Of a DNA stretch of 64,000 nucleotides, positions 34,733 to 43,391 are shown piece after piece. The stretch's first letter is position 1. The number at the start of each line of letters is the position of its first letter. Location: positions 310,001-374,000 of the forward strand of contig CAWDAI010000006.1 in assembly GCA_963800275.1 (NCBI GenBank), given 5' to 3'. The notes beneath the pieces are model-generated. The model was not told the origin of the DNA. It made no database searches and was given only the letters and a program-made list of their open reading frames with translations. The stretch is from JAFMJV01 sp963800275. Its GTDB lineage: Bacteria > Chloroflexota > Limnocylindria > Limnocylindrales > CSP1-4. Position numbers and translations under genes: made by a program.

Positions 34733-34738
34733 CACAAT
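34733..34738 (+). promoter_or_regulatory. possible -10 box (CACAAT) of manC
   Basis: TG-CACAAT, with an extended -10 TG directly before it, lies seven bases before the manC ATG, which suggests a leaderless message. The match to a -10 consensus is imperfect. Confidence 0.35.
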
Positions 34739-34745
34739 CGTCGGC

Positions 34746-35816
34746 ATGTACGCAGTCATCCTCGCCGGCGGCGGCGGCACGCGCCTGTGGCCGCTGAGCA
34801 GGTCAGCCCGCCCCAAGCCCTTCCTGCCCCTGCTCGATGGTGGCCGCAGCCTGCTCGCCGCGACCGTCGGGCGCCTGGCACCCCTGGTCGAGCCCCACGA
34901 CATCTACATCGTGACCGACGTGCGCTACCGCGACCTCGTGCGCGAGGTGGTGCCGGAGCTGCCGGAGGCCAACATCATCGGCGAGCCCATGGGCCGTAAC
35001 ACGGCCGCGGCCGTGGCCCTCGCGGCCCACGCGGTGGAGCGCCCGCTCGACGAGGTCATGATCAGCCTCCACGCCGACCAGGCCATCGCCGATGAGGCCG
35101 GCTTCCGGGCCAACCTCGCGGCTGCGGTCGAACGGGCGGCGAACGGTGACATCGTCACCCTCGGCATCGAGCCTGACGAGCCCTCGACCGGCTTCGGCTA
35201 CATCCTCGCGGTCGGCGACCCGGAGCTCCACCAGGGCCGAGAGACGTGGCGCGTCGAGCGCTTCGAGGAGAAGCCCACGCCCGAGCGGGCCCGCGCGCTC
35301 ATCGCCTCGCGCTCGGCCTATTGGAACGCGGGTGCCTTCATCTGGCGCCGGGACGTCCTGCTCGACGGCCTGGCCCGACACGCCCCAGCCATCGACACGC
35401 CCCTGCGCGCGTGGTTCGAGTCGCCCGCTGACGACTTCGCGGCCATGTATGCGGAGATCCCCGAGAAGGCCATCGATTATGCCCTGCTCGAACCCGCCTC
35501 GGCCGAGGCCACGGTGGCCGTGGTGCCGGCCTCCATCGGCTGGAGCGATCTCGGCTCGTGGTCGGCCATGCGCGACTATCGGGCGAGCGAAGGCGAGGCC
35601 GTCACCTCGGCCGAGGGCGACGCGCGCGCCATCGACGTGGGCAGCGCGGGCACGCTGGTGCACGCGGCCGGTGGTCGTACCGTGGTCACGGTGGGGCTGC
35701 AGGACGTCATCGTCGTCGATACCCCCGGTGCGGTGCTGGTCATCGCGGCCTCGGCGGCACAGGACGTGAAGCAGGTCGTGAACCAGCTCAAGTCGGAGGG
35801 CAGCGACCTGCTCTAG
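34746..35816 (+). CDS. manC: mannose-1-phosphate guanylyltransferase
   Basis: A 356-residue nucleotidyltransferase that makes GDP-mannose from mannose-1-phosphate and GTP. The pyrophosphorylase signature is VILAGGGGTRLWPLSR with PKPFLPL at residues 4-29; FEEKP near 173, YWNAGAFIWR near 196, EKAIDYALLEP near 241 and GWSDLGSWSAM near 264 are also typical. The C-terminal phosphomannose isomerase cupin of bifunctional ManC/AlgA enzymes is missing; that activity is probably supplied by the gene at 39335. It lies between the two minus-strand sulfotransferase-glycosyltransferase pairs. Confidence 0.93.
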   Translation: MYAVILAGGGGTRLWPLSRSARPKPFLPLLDGGRSLLAATVGRLAPLVEPHDIYIVTDVRYRDLVREVVPELPEANIIGEPMGRNTAAAVALAAHAVERPLDEVMISLHADQAIADEAGFRANLAAAVERAANGDIVTLGIEPDEPSTGFGYILAVGDPELHQGRETWRVERFEEKPTPERARALIASRSAYWNAGAFIWRRDVLLDGLARHAPAIDTPLRAWFESPADDFAAMYAEIPEKAIDYALLEPASAEATVAVVPASIGWSDLGSWSAMRDYRASEGEAVTSAEGDARAIDVGSAGTLVHAAGGRTVVTVGLQDVIVVDTPGAVLVIAASAAQDVKQVVNQLKSEGSDLL

Positions 35817-35827
35817 GGGCGGCTCCC

Positions 35828-36907
35828 TCAGCGGATGCCGGCCGCTGCGCGGTAGAGGCCCAGGTAGCGATCGACCACGCGCGACGTGGACAGCCGACGA
35901 GCCAGGGTCTGGACCCGTGGATCGGGCGCGTCGGTGGCTGCCTCCAGCGCCTCCGCCAGCACCGGCGCGAGGGCTTCCGAGCGATAGGGCGAGAAGATGT
36001 GGAAGGCGCCCGGGGCCATCGCCTCCAGCTCCCGGAACTGGGGCAGGTCGGAGGTGACGATGGGTCGGCCTGCGCTGATGAGCGTGGCGAGGGCACCAGA
36101 GGCCGACATGTAGCGGTAGGGGCAGAGGGCCACGTCGGTGGCCGCGAGCACCTGCTCCAGGGTCTCTTCCGGCACGTAGCCGGTGAAGCGCACGCGGTCG
36201 GCCACGCCGTGCTTGTCGGCCCACTCGCGGAACTGGTCCACCATGTAGTCACGTCCCTGGATGGGGCTGCCCACGAAAAGCGCGATGACGTCGTCGGGCA
36301 GGGTCGCGAGCGCCTCGATCACCAGCCGGTGGCCACGCCGCTTGATGACATGGCCCAGCAGCGTCAGCACACGCCGGTCGGCCACATCGAGGGCCACCCT
36401 GGCGGCGGCTCGGTCGGGCAGGCCCGCGCGCCGCTCGACGAAATGGGGCACGACCTCGACCTTGGCCTCCGGTACCCGCCCGGCCAGCCGCGTACGTTCC
36501 TCCTGCGAGTGGACCACGATCGAGGAGGCCGCCAGGCCCAAGCGTCGGAGCCCGAGCGCCTCGGGCGTGACGGTGCGCTGCCAGCGGTTCTCCGGCGCGT
36601 ACACATCATGGAGGGTGAAGACCACCGGACGGCCCATCGAACGCAGGGCCAGCTCCAGGCGCGGCAGACCGCCCAATCGTGGGTTCCAGTCGGCGACCTT
36701 CCACTGGACGTGGACCACCTCCGCCTGCCGCAGTCGATGCGCGGCCCGCCGCAGATCGGACCACGAGGCGTCACGGTCGCCGACGTCGCTGACGATGACC
36801 TCCACGTCCGCTCGCGTGGCAGCCTCGGCCGCGATGATGTCCGCGTACCGGCGCAGGCCACTGCGCTCGCGTCCGATCTGCAGGTAGCCGACTCGCAGGC
36901 GGCTCAT
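35828..36907 (-). CDS. family 4-like glycosyltransferase, copy 2
   Basis: A 359-residue GT-B glycosyltransferase, paralogous to the gene at 32475-33566: compare RVGYLQIGRERSGLRRYAD at the start, VVFTLHDVYAPEN, SIVVHSQEERTRLAG, VVPHFVERRAGLP, TLLGHVIKRRGHRLVIEAL and CPYRYMSASGALATLISAGRP. It begins with an ATGA overlap with sulfotransferase copy 2 and so forms a second sulfotransferase-glycosyltransferase pair. Probably extends or decorates the same or a related glycan. Donor sugar unknown; GDP-mannose is suggested by the neighbouring manC. Confidence 0.82.
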   Translation of the reverse strand: MSRLRVGYLQIGRERSGLRRYADIIAAEAATRADVEVIVSDVGDRDASWSDLRRAAHRLRQAEVVHVQWKVADWNPRLGGLPRLELALRSMGRPVVFTLHDVYAPENRWQRTVTPEALGLRRLGLAASSIVVHSQEERTRLAGRVPEAKVEVVPHFVERRAGLPDRAAARVALDVADRRVLTLLGHVIKRRGHRLVIEALATLPDDVIALFVGSPIQGRDYMVDQFREWADKHGVADRVRFTGYVPEETLEQVLAATDVALCPYRYMSASGALATLISAGRPIVTSDLPQFRELEAMAPGAFHIFSPYRSEALAPVLAEALEAATDAPDPRVQTLARRLSTSRVVDRYLGLYRAAAGIR

Positions 36908-37749
36908 GCGGGCAGGTACCCCAGGCGCCGCAGCAGCGGCCCGTTGGCCCGCCGCAGCAGCGTGCGCAGGAAGGGGTCGAGCGAGGCGCCGCCGGCGCCG
37001 ACGCGCGAGCGGTAGATGGTGCGTTCGTCACCACCGGCCTCGCGACGGCTGGCGGTGAAGGCGCGATAGCGGTCCGTGGCGCGGTGCTCGGCGGGGTCGA
37101 AGTCGAGGACGCGCGTGTCCCAGGCCTCGCCCAGGAAGCCGAAGAGACGGCCTGCCTCCGTCTCCGGGTCGGCCACCAGGTCCTCGTAGCGCAGCTGCAG
37201 GAAGCGGGCGGCGGGAAGGCCGGCTCCGAAGGCCTCGGCCGCGGTCACGTAGCGAGCCCATTCGGTGCGCGCGGCACGGGCCGCCGAGGTGTAGCCCCAG
37301 CGGTCACGGAAGCTGGCGACCACGTCATGCCCGTCGCGCAGCATGTGGACGTAGAGGGCGCCGGGGAAGAGCTCGTCGATGAAGCGCAGGTGCAGGGTGT
37401 AGGTGGGGTCCTTCTCCGCCCAGCGGGACTTGCCCGAGCCGGCCAGGACCGCCTCCTGGAAGGCATCGTAGAGGGCCCGGATCCGCTCCAGCCACCACTC
37501 GCGCGACAGGCCGTAGGTGGCGACCAGCGGCCAGTCACGCCCGACGATGGCCTCCAGCTCCCGCAGGAAGTGTGTCTCCTCGCCGCAGGAGATGCGGGGA
37601 TGCGAATCGAGGATCAGGCGCAGCAGCGTCGTGCCCGAGCGGGGCGAGCCGATGACGAAGATGGGGGCCGCTCGCCCGGGGCCGCTGGGCCCCGGGTGGG
37701 CGACCCCGCGTACGCCGGGCTCGTGCACCTGCTCGCTGGTCTGCTCCAT
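36904..37749 (-). CDS. sulfotransferase, copy 2
   Basis: A 281-residue sulfotransferase. The PAPS loop PIFVIGSPRSGTTLLRLIL is at about residue 29 and the 3'-phosphate site VHMLRDGHDVVASFRDRWG near 135; HPRISCGEETHFLRELE follows the first motif as in many Sulfotransfer_3 proteins. The start MEQTSEQVHEPG at 37749 lies 11 bases after a TAGACT box. The same frame stays open for another 1.8 kb upstream, but that is antisense to the phosphohexomutase gene and is not coding. Coupled to glycosyltransferase copy 2. Confidence 0.85.
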   Translation of the reverse strand: MEQTSEQVHEPGVRGVAHPGPSGPGRAAPIFVIGSPRSGTTLLRLILDSHPRISCGEETHFLRELEAIVGRDWPLVATYGLSREWWLERIRALYDAFQEAVLAGSGKSRWAEKDPTYTLHLRFIDELFPGALYVHMLRDGHDVVASFRDRWGYTSAARAARTEWARYVTAAEAFGAGLPAARFLQLRYEDLVADPETEAGRLFGFLGEAWDTRVLDFDPAEHRATDRYRAFTASRREAGGDERTIYRSRVGAGGASLDPFLRTLLRRANGPLLRRLGYLPA

Positions 37750-37760
37750 GTTCGGGAGCA

Positions 37761-37766
37761 AGTCTA
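37761..37766 (-). promoter_or_regulatory. -10 box (TAGACT) of sulfotransferase-glycosyltransferase pair 2
   Basis: On the minus strand TAGACT is followed by eleven bases and the ATG at 37749; the leader would be about four bases. Confidence 0.45.
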
Positions 37767-37845
37767 GCGGCGGCCCGCGGTACCATTCGGGGCGCGCGCG
37801 GCCGATTGCGTGGGCCGCCACCCAGGAGAGGTGAGAGGAGGGCTC

Positions 37846-39324
37846 GTGCCCGCATCCCAGACCCCACCGGCCGCGCCGGCCATCGTCTTCGGCACCGACG
37901 GCTGGCGTGCCCGCATCGGCGAGGACTACACCTACGAGAACGTGCGCCGCTGTGCCCAGGGGGTGGCCGAGTGGGTCATCGGTCAGGGTACCGAGGGCGC
38001 CGGTGTCGTGGTCGGCTATGACCGGCGTTTCGCGAGCGAGTACTTCGCGGCGGCGGCGGCCGAGGTGCTCCTGGCACACGACATCCCCGTGCTCATGGCC
38101 ACGGAGGCCATTCCCACCCAGATGACCTCGTACGAGGTGGTGGAGCGCGGGGCGGCTTGCGCGGTGGTCATCACCGCCTCGCACAATCCCTGGACCGATA
38201 ACGGCTTCAAGATCAAGTCGCCCACGGGTGCTGCTGCGAGCCCGGAGATCCTGCACGCGGTGGAGGCCTCCATCGTCGCCAACGCGGGTGGCCTGCCACC
38301 GCGCCGGGACTTCGCCGAGGCGGAGGCCGTGGGCCTGGTCGAGTACATCGATCCCTTCCCCGGCTACGAGCGTTTCGTGCGCCGGACGCTGGACCTGGAC
38401 AAGCTGCGCGATGCGGACATGCGCGTGCTGGTGGACCCGCTCTACGGTTCGGGCGCCGGCTGGATCAGCCGGCTGCTGGCTGGCGGCCGGATCGTCGTCG
38501 ATGAGATCCACTCGGAGCGCAACCCCTGGTTCGGTGGCGTCAACCCCGAGCCCATCCGACCGCACGTGGACGAGGCTCTCGAGCGCGTGCGCGAGGGGGG
38601 TTATGACCTGGGGCTGCTGCTCGACGGCGATGCCGATCGCGCGGGTGCGGCCGACGAGAACGGCGTCTTCATCCACCAGCTGCAGTGCTATGGGCTGCTG
38701 GCCTACTACATGCTCGAGCACCGTGGCGAACGCGCGCCGCTGGTCTCCACGGTCAACGAGACCTCCATGGCCTTCCGGCTCGGCGAGCAGTACGGCGTGG
38801 CGGTCTACGAGACGCCCGTCGGCTTCAAGTACGTCGGGCCCAAGATGATCGAGACCGGGGCCATGATGGGCGGCGAGGAATCTGGTGGCTACGGCTTCGG
38901 CATGCACCTGCCCGAGCGCGATGGCATCTATGCCGACCTGCTCCTGCTCGACCTCTTCACCCGCGAACGCGAAGCCGGGCGCAAGACCGTCTCGGAGGCG
39001 GTGGCCCACCTGCACGAGGTGGCCGGCCCGTCCTTCTACCTGCGTACCGATGTCCACACCGATCGAGCTTCCTATCCAGGCCTCAAGGCGCGCCTGCTCG
39101 AGGAGCTCGGCCAGCACTCGCCCGCGACCCTCGGCGGCCGAGCGGTGACCCGCACGGAGCCGCTGGACACGGGCGACGGTTTCAAGTTCTGGGTCGACGA
39201 CGGATCCTGGCTGCTGGTGCGTTTCAGCGGCACCGAGCCGCTGGTGCGCGTGTACGCCGAGGCCAGCAGCGCCGAGCTGCGTGATGCGCTTCTCGCCGAG
39301 GGCGATCGCATGGTGAACGGCTAG
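37846..39324 (+). CDS. phosphohexomutase (phosphomannomutase/phosphoglucomutase)
   Basis: A 492-residue alpha-D-phosphohexomutase. The catalytic phosphoserine loop is ITASHNPWTDNGFKI near residue 113, the metal-binding loop LLLDGDADRAG near 260, the sugar loop GGEESGGYGFG near 345, and the phosphate-binding RFSGTEPLVRVY near 460. It interconverts the 6- and 1-phosphates of mannose and/or glucose and would feed ManC. GTG start chosen for GAGAGGAGGG at 37833-37842. Followed 10 bases later by the phosphoglucose/phosphomannose isomerase. Confidence 0.9.
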   Translation: MPASQTPPAAPAIVFGTDGWRARIGEDYTYENVRRCAQGVAEWVIGQGTEGAGVVVGYDRRFASEYFAAAAAEVLLAHDIPVLMATEAIPTQMTSYEVVERGAACAVVITASHNPWTDNGFKIKSPTGAAASPEILHAVEASIVANAGGLPPRRDFAEAEAVGLVEYIDPFPGYERFVRRTLDLDKLRDADMRVLVDPLYGSGAGWISRLLAGGRIVVDEIHSERNPWFGGVNPEPIRPHVDEALERVREGGYDLGLLLDGDADRAGAADENGVFIHQLQCYGLLAYYMLEHRGERAPLVSTVNETSMAFRLGEQYGVAVYETPVGFKYVGPKMIETGAMMGGEESGGYGFGMHLPERDGIYADLLLLDLFTREREAGRKTVSEAVAHLHEVAGPSFYLRTDVHTDRASYPGLKARLLEELGQHSPATLGGRAVTRTEPLDTGDGFKFWVDDGSWLLVRFSGTEPLVRVYAEASSAELRDALLAEGDRMVNG

Positions 39325-39334
39325 GAGGCGCGCG

Positions 39335-40426
39335 ATGACCGAGCCAGCGAGCGGCAACATCCTCGATTCCGGGCCGGCCATGGCCCGCGCTGACAGCGCC
39401 GGCATGCTCGGCGCCATCGCCGGTCTGCCGAGGCAGGTGGCCGAGGGCCGGGAGCTCGCCCGGGCACCGGAGCTGCCCTGGCCCACCCCGCGCTCGGTGG
39501 CCCTGCTGGGCATGGGCGGGTCGGCCATCAGCGGGGACCTCGCCGCCGGCATCTGGAGCGACCGGCTGACGGTGCCCCTGGAGGTCCTGCGCGGCTACAC
39601 CTTGCCGGCCTGGGTCGGCTCGGAGACGCTGGTCGTGGCCAGCTCGCGCAGCGGTGGTACAGAGGAGACGTTGCGGCAGCTGGAGGTTGCCCTGCAGCGC
39701 CGCTGTCCGGTGGTCTGCGTGACCGCTGGCGGTGCCTTGCTCAACGTGGCTCGCGCCGCCCGCCTGCCGCTCGTCACCTTCCCCGCCCGACACTCCCCGC
39801 GGGCCTCACTGGGCTGGTCACTGGGCATCCTCGCCGGCATCCTGGAGCGGGCTGGCGTGCTTGCCCTCGAAGATGACGAGGTAGCCCGGGGGATAGCAGA
39901 CGCGGAGGCCATGGTCGCTCGCTGCGAGCCCTCCGTACCGACCGCCGAAAACCCGGCCAAGCAGCTGGCCTGGTCGCTGGTCGACCGGCTGGTGATGGTG
40001 GCCGCGTCTGGTGCGCTCGTGCCGGTCGCGCGCCGCTGGAAGACCCAGCTCAACGAGAACGCCAAGGTCTTCGCCACGGTCGAGCCACTACCCGAGGCGA
40101 CTCACAACACGGTCGTGGGGCTGGAGGGACCGGAGATCCTGCGCGACCATCTGGCGCTGGTGTTGCTCGGGGGCCGGTCGGACCATCCGCGCGACGTGAT
40201 CCGCGCGCAGCTGGTGGGGGACGTGGCCGACGCCGGCCACATCTGGCACACCGCCGTCGAGTCGAGCGGTTCATCCATCCTGGCGCAGGTCCTCTCGACC
40301 ATCGTGCTGGGCGACTACGCCAGCGTCTATCTGGGCTTCATGTATGGCATGGACCCCACGCCGGTGGAGGTCATCGACCACATCAAGGGACAGCTCAAGC
40401 TGGCTGACACGTCCGCCGCCGAGTAG
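39335..40426 (+). CDS. bifunctional phosphoglucose/phosphomannose isomerase
   Basis: A 363-residue protein with two SIS domains. VALLGMGGSAISGDLAA near residue 53 and VVASSRSGGTEETLRQ near 106 bind the phosphosugar; LNENAKVFATVEPLPEATHN near 240 and an HI motif region near 308 are as in the archaeal/bacterial PGI/PMI family. It links fructose-6-phosphate to mannose-6-phosphate, so with the mutase and ManC it gives a full route to GDP-mannose. This family is typical of archaea, Actinobacteria and Chloroflexota rather than the usual ManA. Confidence 0.88.
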   Translation: MTEPASGNILDSGPAMARADSAGMLGAIAGLPRQVAEGRELARAPELPWPTPRSVALLGMGGSAISGDLAAGIWSDRLTVPLEVLRGYTLPAWVGSETLVVASSRSGGTEETLRQLEVALQRRCPVVCVTAGGALLNVARAARLPLVTFPARHSPRASLGWSLGILAGILERAGVLALEDDEVARGIADAEAMVARCEPSVPTAENPAKQLAWSLVDRLVMVAASGALVPVARRWKTQLNENAKVFATVEPLPEATHNTVVGLEGPEILRDHLALVLLGGRSDHPRDVIRAQLVGDVADAGHIWHTAVESSGSSILAQVLSTIVLGDYASVYLGFMYGMDPTPVEVIDHIKGQLKLADTSAAE

Positions 40427-40433
40427 ACCTTTG

Positions 40434-40458
40434 GACTCTACCGCCTCTTGGCGGAGTC
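40434..40458 (+). terminator. hairpin after the mannose operon
   Basis: GACT (40434-40437) pairs with AGTC (40455-40458), and CCGCC (40441-40445) with GGCGG (40450-40454), around a TCTT loop with a three-base bulge. It begins eight bases after the isomerase stop. Only a weak T-containing stretch follows, so intrinsic termination is plausible but not certain. Confidence 0.45.
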
Positions 40459-40575
40459 GCTAGTCTTAGGTGACAGGGATACGGCGTCGGTCAAGCAGGC
40501 TCTCTCAGGTCTGGCGCGGCGCCGCGACGAGCGTCTGTCGAGGCGGACGAACGGCAGGCAGGAGGTTGGGGAGCG

Positions 40576-40899
40576 ATGCACTCGAGCGTCATCGGCAAGA
40601 TCGAGAAGGCCCACCGCTATGCGCGAGAGCGCGACCGCATCACGGTCGAGCGGATGGCCGTCACGTTCGCGGGGGATAATGACTCTCACCGGGTCGTCCT
40701 CGAGCCCGATGGCTGGGATTGCAGCTGCCACTACTACGAATCCTGGAAGACCTGCGCACACATCGCGGCGTTGCAGGAGATCCTCGGCGTGATGCTGCCC
40801 GAAGAGCGCCAGACCTCTCTCTTCCCTGAGGCGGAGGAAGCCGCCGAGCCGGAGGAAGCCGCCGAGCCGGAGGAAGCCGCCGAGCCGGCGGGTGCCTGA
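40576..40899 (+). CDS. small SWIM zinc-finger protein with acidic repeat tail
   Basis: A 107-residue protein. Residues about 47-65 read WDCSCHYYESWKTCAHIAAL, the C-x-C...C-x-H pattern of a SWIM zinc finger, preceded by VTFAGDNDSHRVVLEPDG as in other SWIM domains. The tail is EEAAEP repeated three times, encoded by three identical 18-base units (40834-40887). SWIM domains bind DNA, RNA or protein, usually inside larger helicases or transposases; here it stands alone. A strong GGAGGTTGGGGAG precedes the ATG. A mononuclear zinc site and a protein-binding role are inferred. Confidence 0.8.
   Translation: MHSSVIGKIEKAHRYARERDRITVERMAVTFAGDNDSHRVVLEPDGWDCSCHYYESWKTCAHIAALQEILGVMLPEERQTSLFPEAEEAAEPEEAAEPEEAAEPAGA
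40834..40887 (+). repeat. three identical 18-bp repeats inside the SWIM gene
   Basis: Three perfect in-frame copies (40834-40851, 40852-40869, 40870-40887), each encoding EEAAEP. Exact identity including third positions implies recent expansion; copy number may vary between strains. Confidence 0.9.
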
Positions 40900-40932
40900 G
40901 CGCCCCATCCGACCCGGCGATCCCGGCTGGCG

Positions 40933-41808
40933 CTACTCCACGTCCAGCCGGAAGACGAACCACTGCCAACCGCGTTCGCGGTCGTAGTCGGCCCGTACCT
41001 CCAGCAGCCAGATCCCCGGCGTCGGCGGCACGAGACCGGTCAGCTCCGCCTCGGTGAAAGGCGCCTCGGCGGAGCCGCCTTCACTTTGGCGGATGGGTGT
41101 CCCCGTGACCGCCGGTGACTCCAGGCGCGCCACCCAGTGGACCATGGCCGTGTCGTCATCGAGACGCAGCCGAGGAACCTCGCCCGGCGCCAGCGGCACC
41201 GGTTCGAGGCTGTCCACCGCAGGCCGATAGCCGGCCTCGACGCAAAGATAGACGTAGCACCCGTGTCCGGGGATGCCCGCTACCTCGGACGTGCCGGCCG
41301 TGCTCAGCAGGGCCGTCGGCGCCGGCATCTCCCAGAGCAGCTCCGGCTCGCCACCCCGTTCGGGTACCTCCACCAGCCAGGCGCGCTCGGAGATCCTCGC
41401 CGCGGCAGTCTCGAGGGTGGCGGTGATCACGTAGCGGCCGGGCACTTCCGGACCAGCGAACCCGACCACCCCATCAGACAGCTCGATCACGTCTGTGCCG
41501 CCGACGGACCGGGCCACGACGTGCACACTGCGCACATCCTCGCCCTCGACGTCGGACAGCAGTTGCAGGTAGACGGAGCGCATCCAGGCGTCCAGCGGTC
41601 GCCGATCAGGCAGGGCCGTGGCCGGCCGGTCGGGCGGACCGCCGAGGACCGTGCCGAACGGCCCCTTCAGCCACATCGTCGGCGACGGGGCGGCAGGGGC
41701 CGGGCTCCCATCGCCGGGAGAAGCTTCAGCGCCAGCGACGGAACTGGTCATGGCGACCGCCAGAACGAGGGGGATCCAGCCCAGCCGCTGGTGTGTGGCT
41801 CGCATCAT
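40933..41808 (-). CDS. secreted protein of unknown function, partner of the metzincin gene
   Basis: A 291-residue protein with a Sec signal peptide (LGWIPLVLAVAMTSSVAGAEA, cleavage near residue 28), then a Pro/Ala-rich linker and beta-rich sequence: GRYVITATLETAAARISERA, and a C-terminal TPGIWLLEVRADYDRERGWQWFVFRLDVE that looks like an immunoglobulin-like or bacterial pre-peptidase fold. Two cysteines in GHGCYVYLCVEAG may form a disulfide. Its start overlaps the metzincin stop (ATGA), so both are made together and exported. Possibly an inhibitor, chaperone or accessory of the protease. Confidence 0.7.
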   Translation of the reverse strand: MMRATHQRLGWIPLVLAVAMTSSVAGAEASPGDGSPAPAAPSPTMWLKGPFGTVLGGPPDRPATALPDRRPLDAWMRSVYLQLLSDVEGEDVRSVHVVARSVGGTDVIELSDGVVGFAGPEVPGRYVITATLETAAARISERAWLVEVPERGGEPELLWEMPAPTALLSTAGTSEVAGIPGHGCYVYLCVEAGYRPAVDSLEPVPLAPGEVPRLRLDDDTAMVHWVARLESPAVTGTPIRQSEGGSAEAPFTEAELTGLVPPTPGIWLLEVRADYDRERGWQWFVFRLDVE

Positions 41809-43328
41809 CGCTTCACCCGTACCTTCACCGCGTCCGAGGCGCTGTAGCGCAGGCCCTCGTTGGTGGGGGCTGGAAAGACAGCCTTGAACTCCCAGGTGGC
41901 GCCCGGAGCGATGGTCACGACGTACCGGCCCCCGCTGGAGGTCGGCTCCATCCAGGCCACCTTCCAGCTGTCATCCGAACCGGCGCGCCGGTACTTGAGC
42001 TTCACGGACCGGTCATCGAGGATATTGCCCGCGAGATATCCGTAGGCCGAGCGGGTGGCCACACGCAGCTGAGCCTTGAGCTTGACCGACGAGCCTGGGA
42101 TCACCGATGTGGTCGAGGCCGTCAGCGTGACTCGTGTGCTGACGTCGTTGCAGGTGGAGATCCGCGTCTTGCTGGTGGGCGTGTCGTAGAGCTCCTGCAG
42201 GGTGGCCACGTCGCAGCGACCGAAGGAATGGCGGCTGGCACCGGCCGACGGACGCATCGGCGTCACCGCGTGCATCACCGTCTCGTCAGCGGCGAGCGTG
42301 AAGCCGGCATTGGATGGATGGTCCAGGCCGTCGATGTGGCCGAGCTCGTGGAGCAGCACGCGCCGGATGTCGAAGCAGCCTGAGCCCGACGAGGTCTTCT
42401 GACACCAGCGCAGGACGCCCCACGTGTACTCGGTGCCGTGGGGGCGGATCCAAACGCCCCAGGTCGTGGGCATGGCCCGACCAGCACAAGCGATGCCGTT
42501 GATGCCGCAGTAGCTCGGCACCGAGCTGGTGTAGCCGATGCCGTTGGCGGCGCCGCTGTCATAGACGAAGCGCGGGCCGCGAGCCCGGGTCGTGCCGGTG
42601 GCATCCTCCGCGGCAGCCTTCATCGGTCCACGTGCCCAGCTCGGCGGCACGCCCCCGCTGCGCCAGCGATAGGTCAGGCGCTTGTCACGGTCCCAGCCAC
42701 CACCGCCGAAGCTGGGCACTGGTCGAGGAGCACTCGCCGGCTCGAGTGCAGCCAGGCTCACGTTGCCGTCCGTCGGCAGGCAGGCCGAGACGCAGGGAAC
42801 GGCTTCCACGCTCCCCCCGGAGCCGTCGTCCGCGTCGATGAGCATGCGCCCGCGGTAGGCACGCGTGCCTGGATCGACCACGCCGAAGCGGAGCCGACCG
42901 TCTCGAGTGCCGACCCGCTCGAGGTAGATGGAGCGTCCGAACGCGCGGCTCCAGACCAGGCAGCCGCGCGTCGTGTCGAGCATGTCCAGGCGGGTGTCGC
43001 TGCCGGAGCGTTCGCCGATGAGCGTGCGCTCGGGTCCGGCCTGGCCCGAGAACCCGCGCGCGCCGGTCCCCAGCTCGATGTCCTCGCCGCCGGTCCGCAG
43101 CGTCAGGCTGTAGCCGGTCACCTCGCCATCCTCGTCGAGCACCGCTGACCACGGTCGCACGATCCTGCCGTCGTCAGGTAGCGGCACCACGCTCTCTGCG
43201 CAATGCGGGAGTGTCGCGGGGCTGACGGCCGAGGCGCTCGCTGCAGCCGGAGACCCCGGTGTGCAGAGGGCGGCGACGGCCGCGAGCCCGAGTAGCTGGC
43301 GGGTGGGTGCATGGAGCTGTCCTCGCAT
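41805..43328 (-). CDS. secreted metzincin-type zinc protease
   Basis: A 507-residue exported protein. A signal peptide (QLLGLAAVAALCTPGSPAAA) is followed by about 200 residues without a family match. The catalytic domain (about 230-390) has the zinc motif HELGHIDGLDH near residue 334 and a Met-turn candidate ETVMHAVTPMRP about 20 residues later, as in matrixins; four or more cysteines around it may form disulfides. The C-terminal 110 residues begin VTLTASTTSVIPGSSVKLKA, an immunoglobulin-like domain. GGAGGAAGGT supports the start. First gene of a two-gene operon. Substrate unknown. Confidence 0.8.
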   Translation of the reverse strand: MRGQLHAPTRQLLGLAAVAALCTPGSPAAASASAVSPATLPHCAESVVPLPDDGRIVRPWSAVLDEDGEVTGYSLTLRTGGEDIELGTGARGFSGQAGPERTLIGERSGSDTRLDMLDTTRGCLVWSRAFGRSIYLERVGTRDGRLRFGVVDPGTRAYRGRMLIDADDGSGGSVEAVPCVSACLPTDGNVSLAALEPASAPRPVPSFGGGGWDRDKRLTYRWRSGGVPPSWARGPMKAAAEDATGTTRARGPRFVYDSGAANGIGYTSSVPSYCGINGIACAGRAMPTTWGVWIRPHGTEYTWGVLRWCQKTSSGSGCFDIRRVLLHELGHIDGLDHPSNAGFTLAADETVMHAVTPMRPSAGASRHSFGRCDVATLQELYDTPTSKTRISTCNDVSTRVTLTASTTSVIPGSSVKLKAQLRVATRSAYGYLAGNILDDRSVKLKYRRAGSDDSWKVAWMEPTSSGGRYVVTIAPGATWEFKAVFPAPTNEGLRYSASDAVKVRVKR

Positions 43329-43391
43329 GGACGACCTTCCTCCGGCGGGATGTCCGGCGGTGGGAGGCGGTCTGGGCAGTGTGGCGAGTAG

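Noticed and set aside
36904..39552. An 882-codon open frame on the minus strand
   Set aside because: Only its last 281 codons (sulfotransferase) look like protein. The rest is antisense to the phosphohexomutase gene and open only because G+C-rich codons lack stops in that frame.
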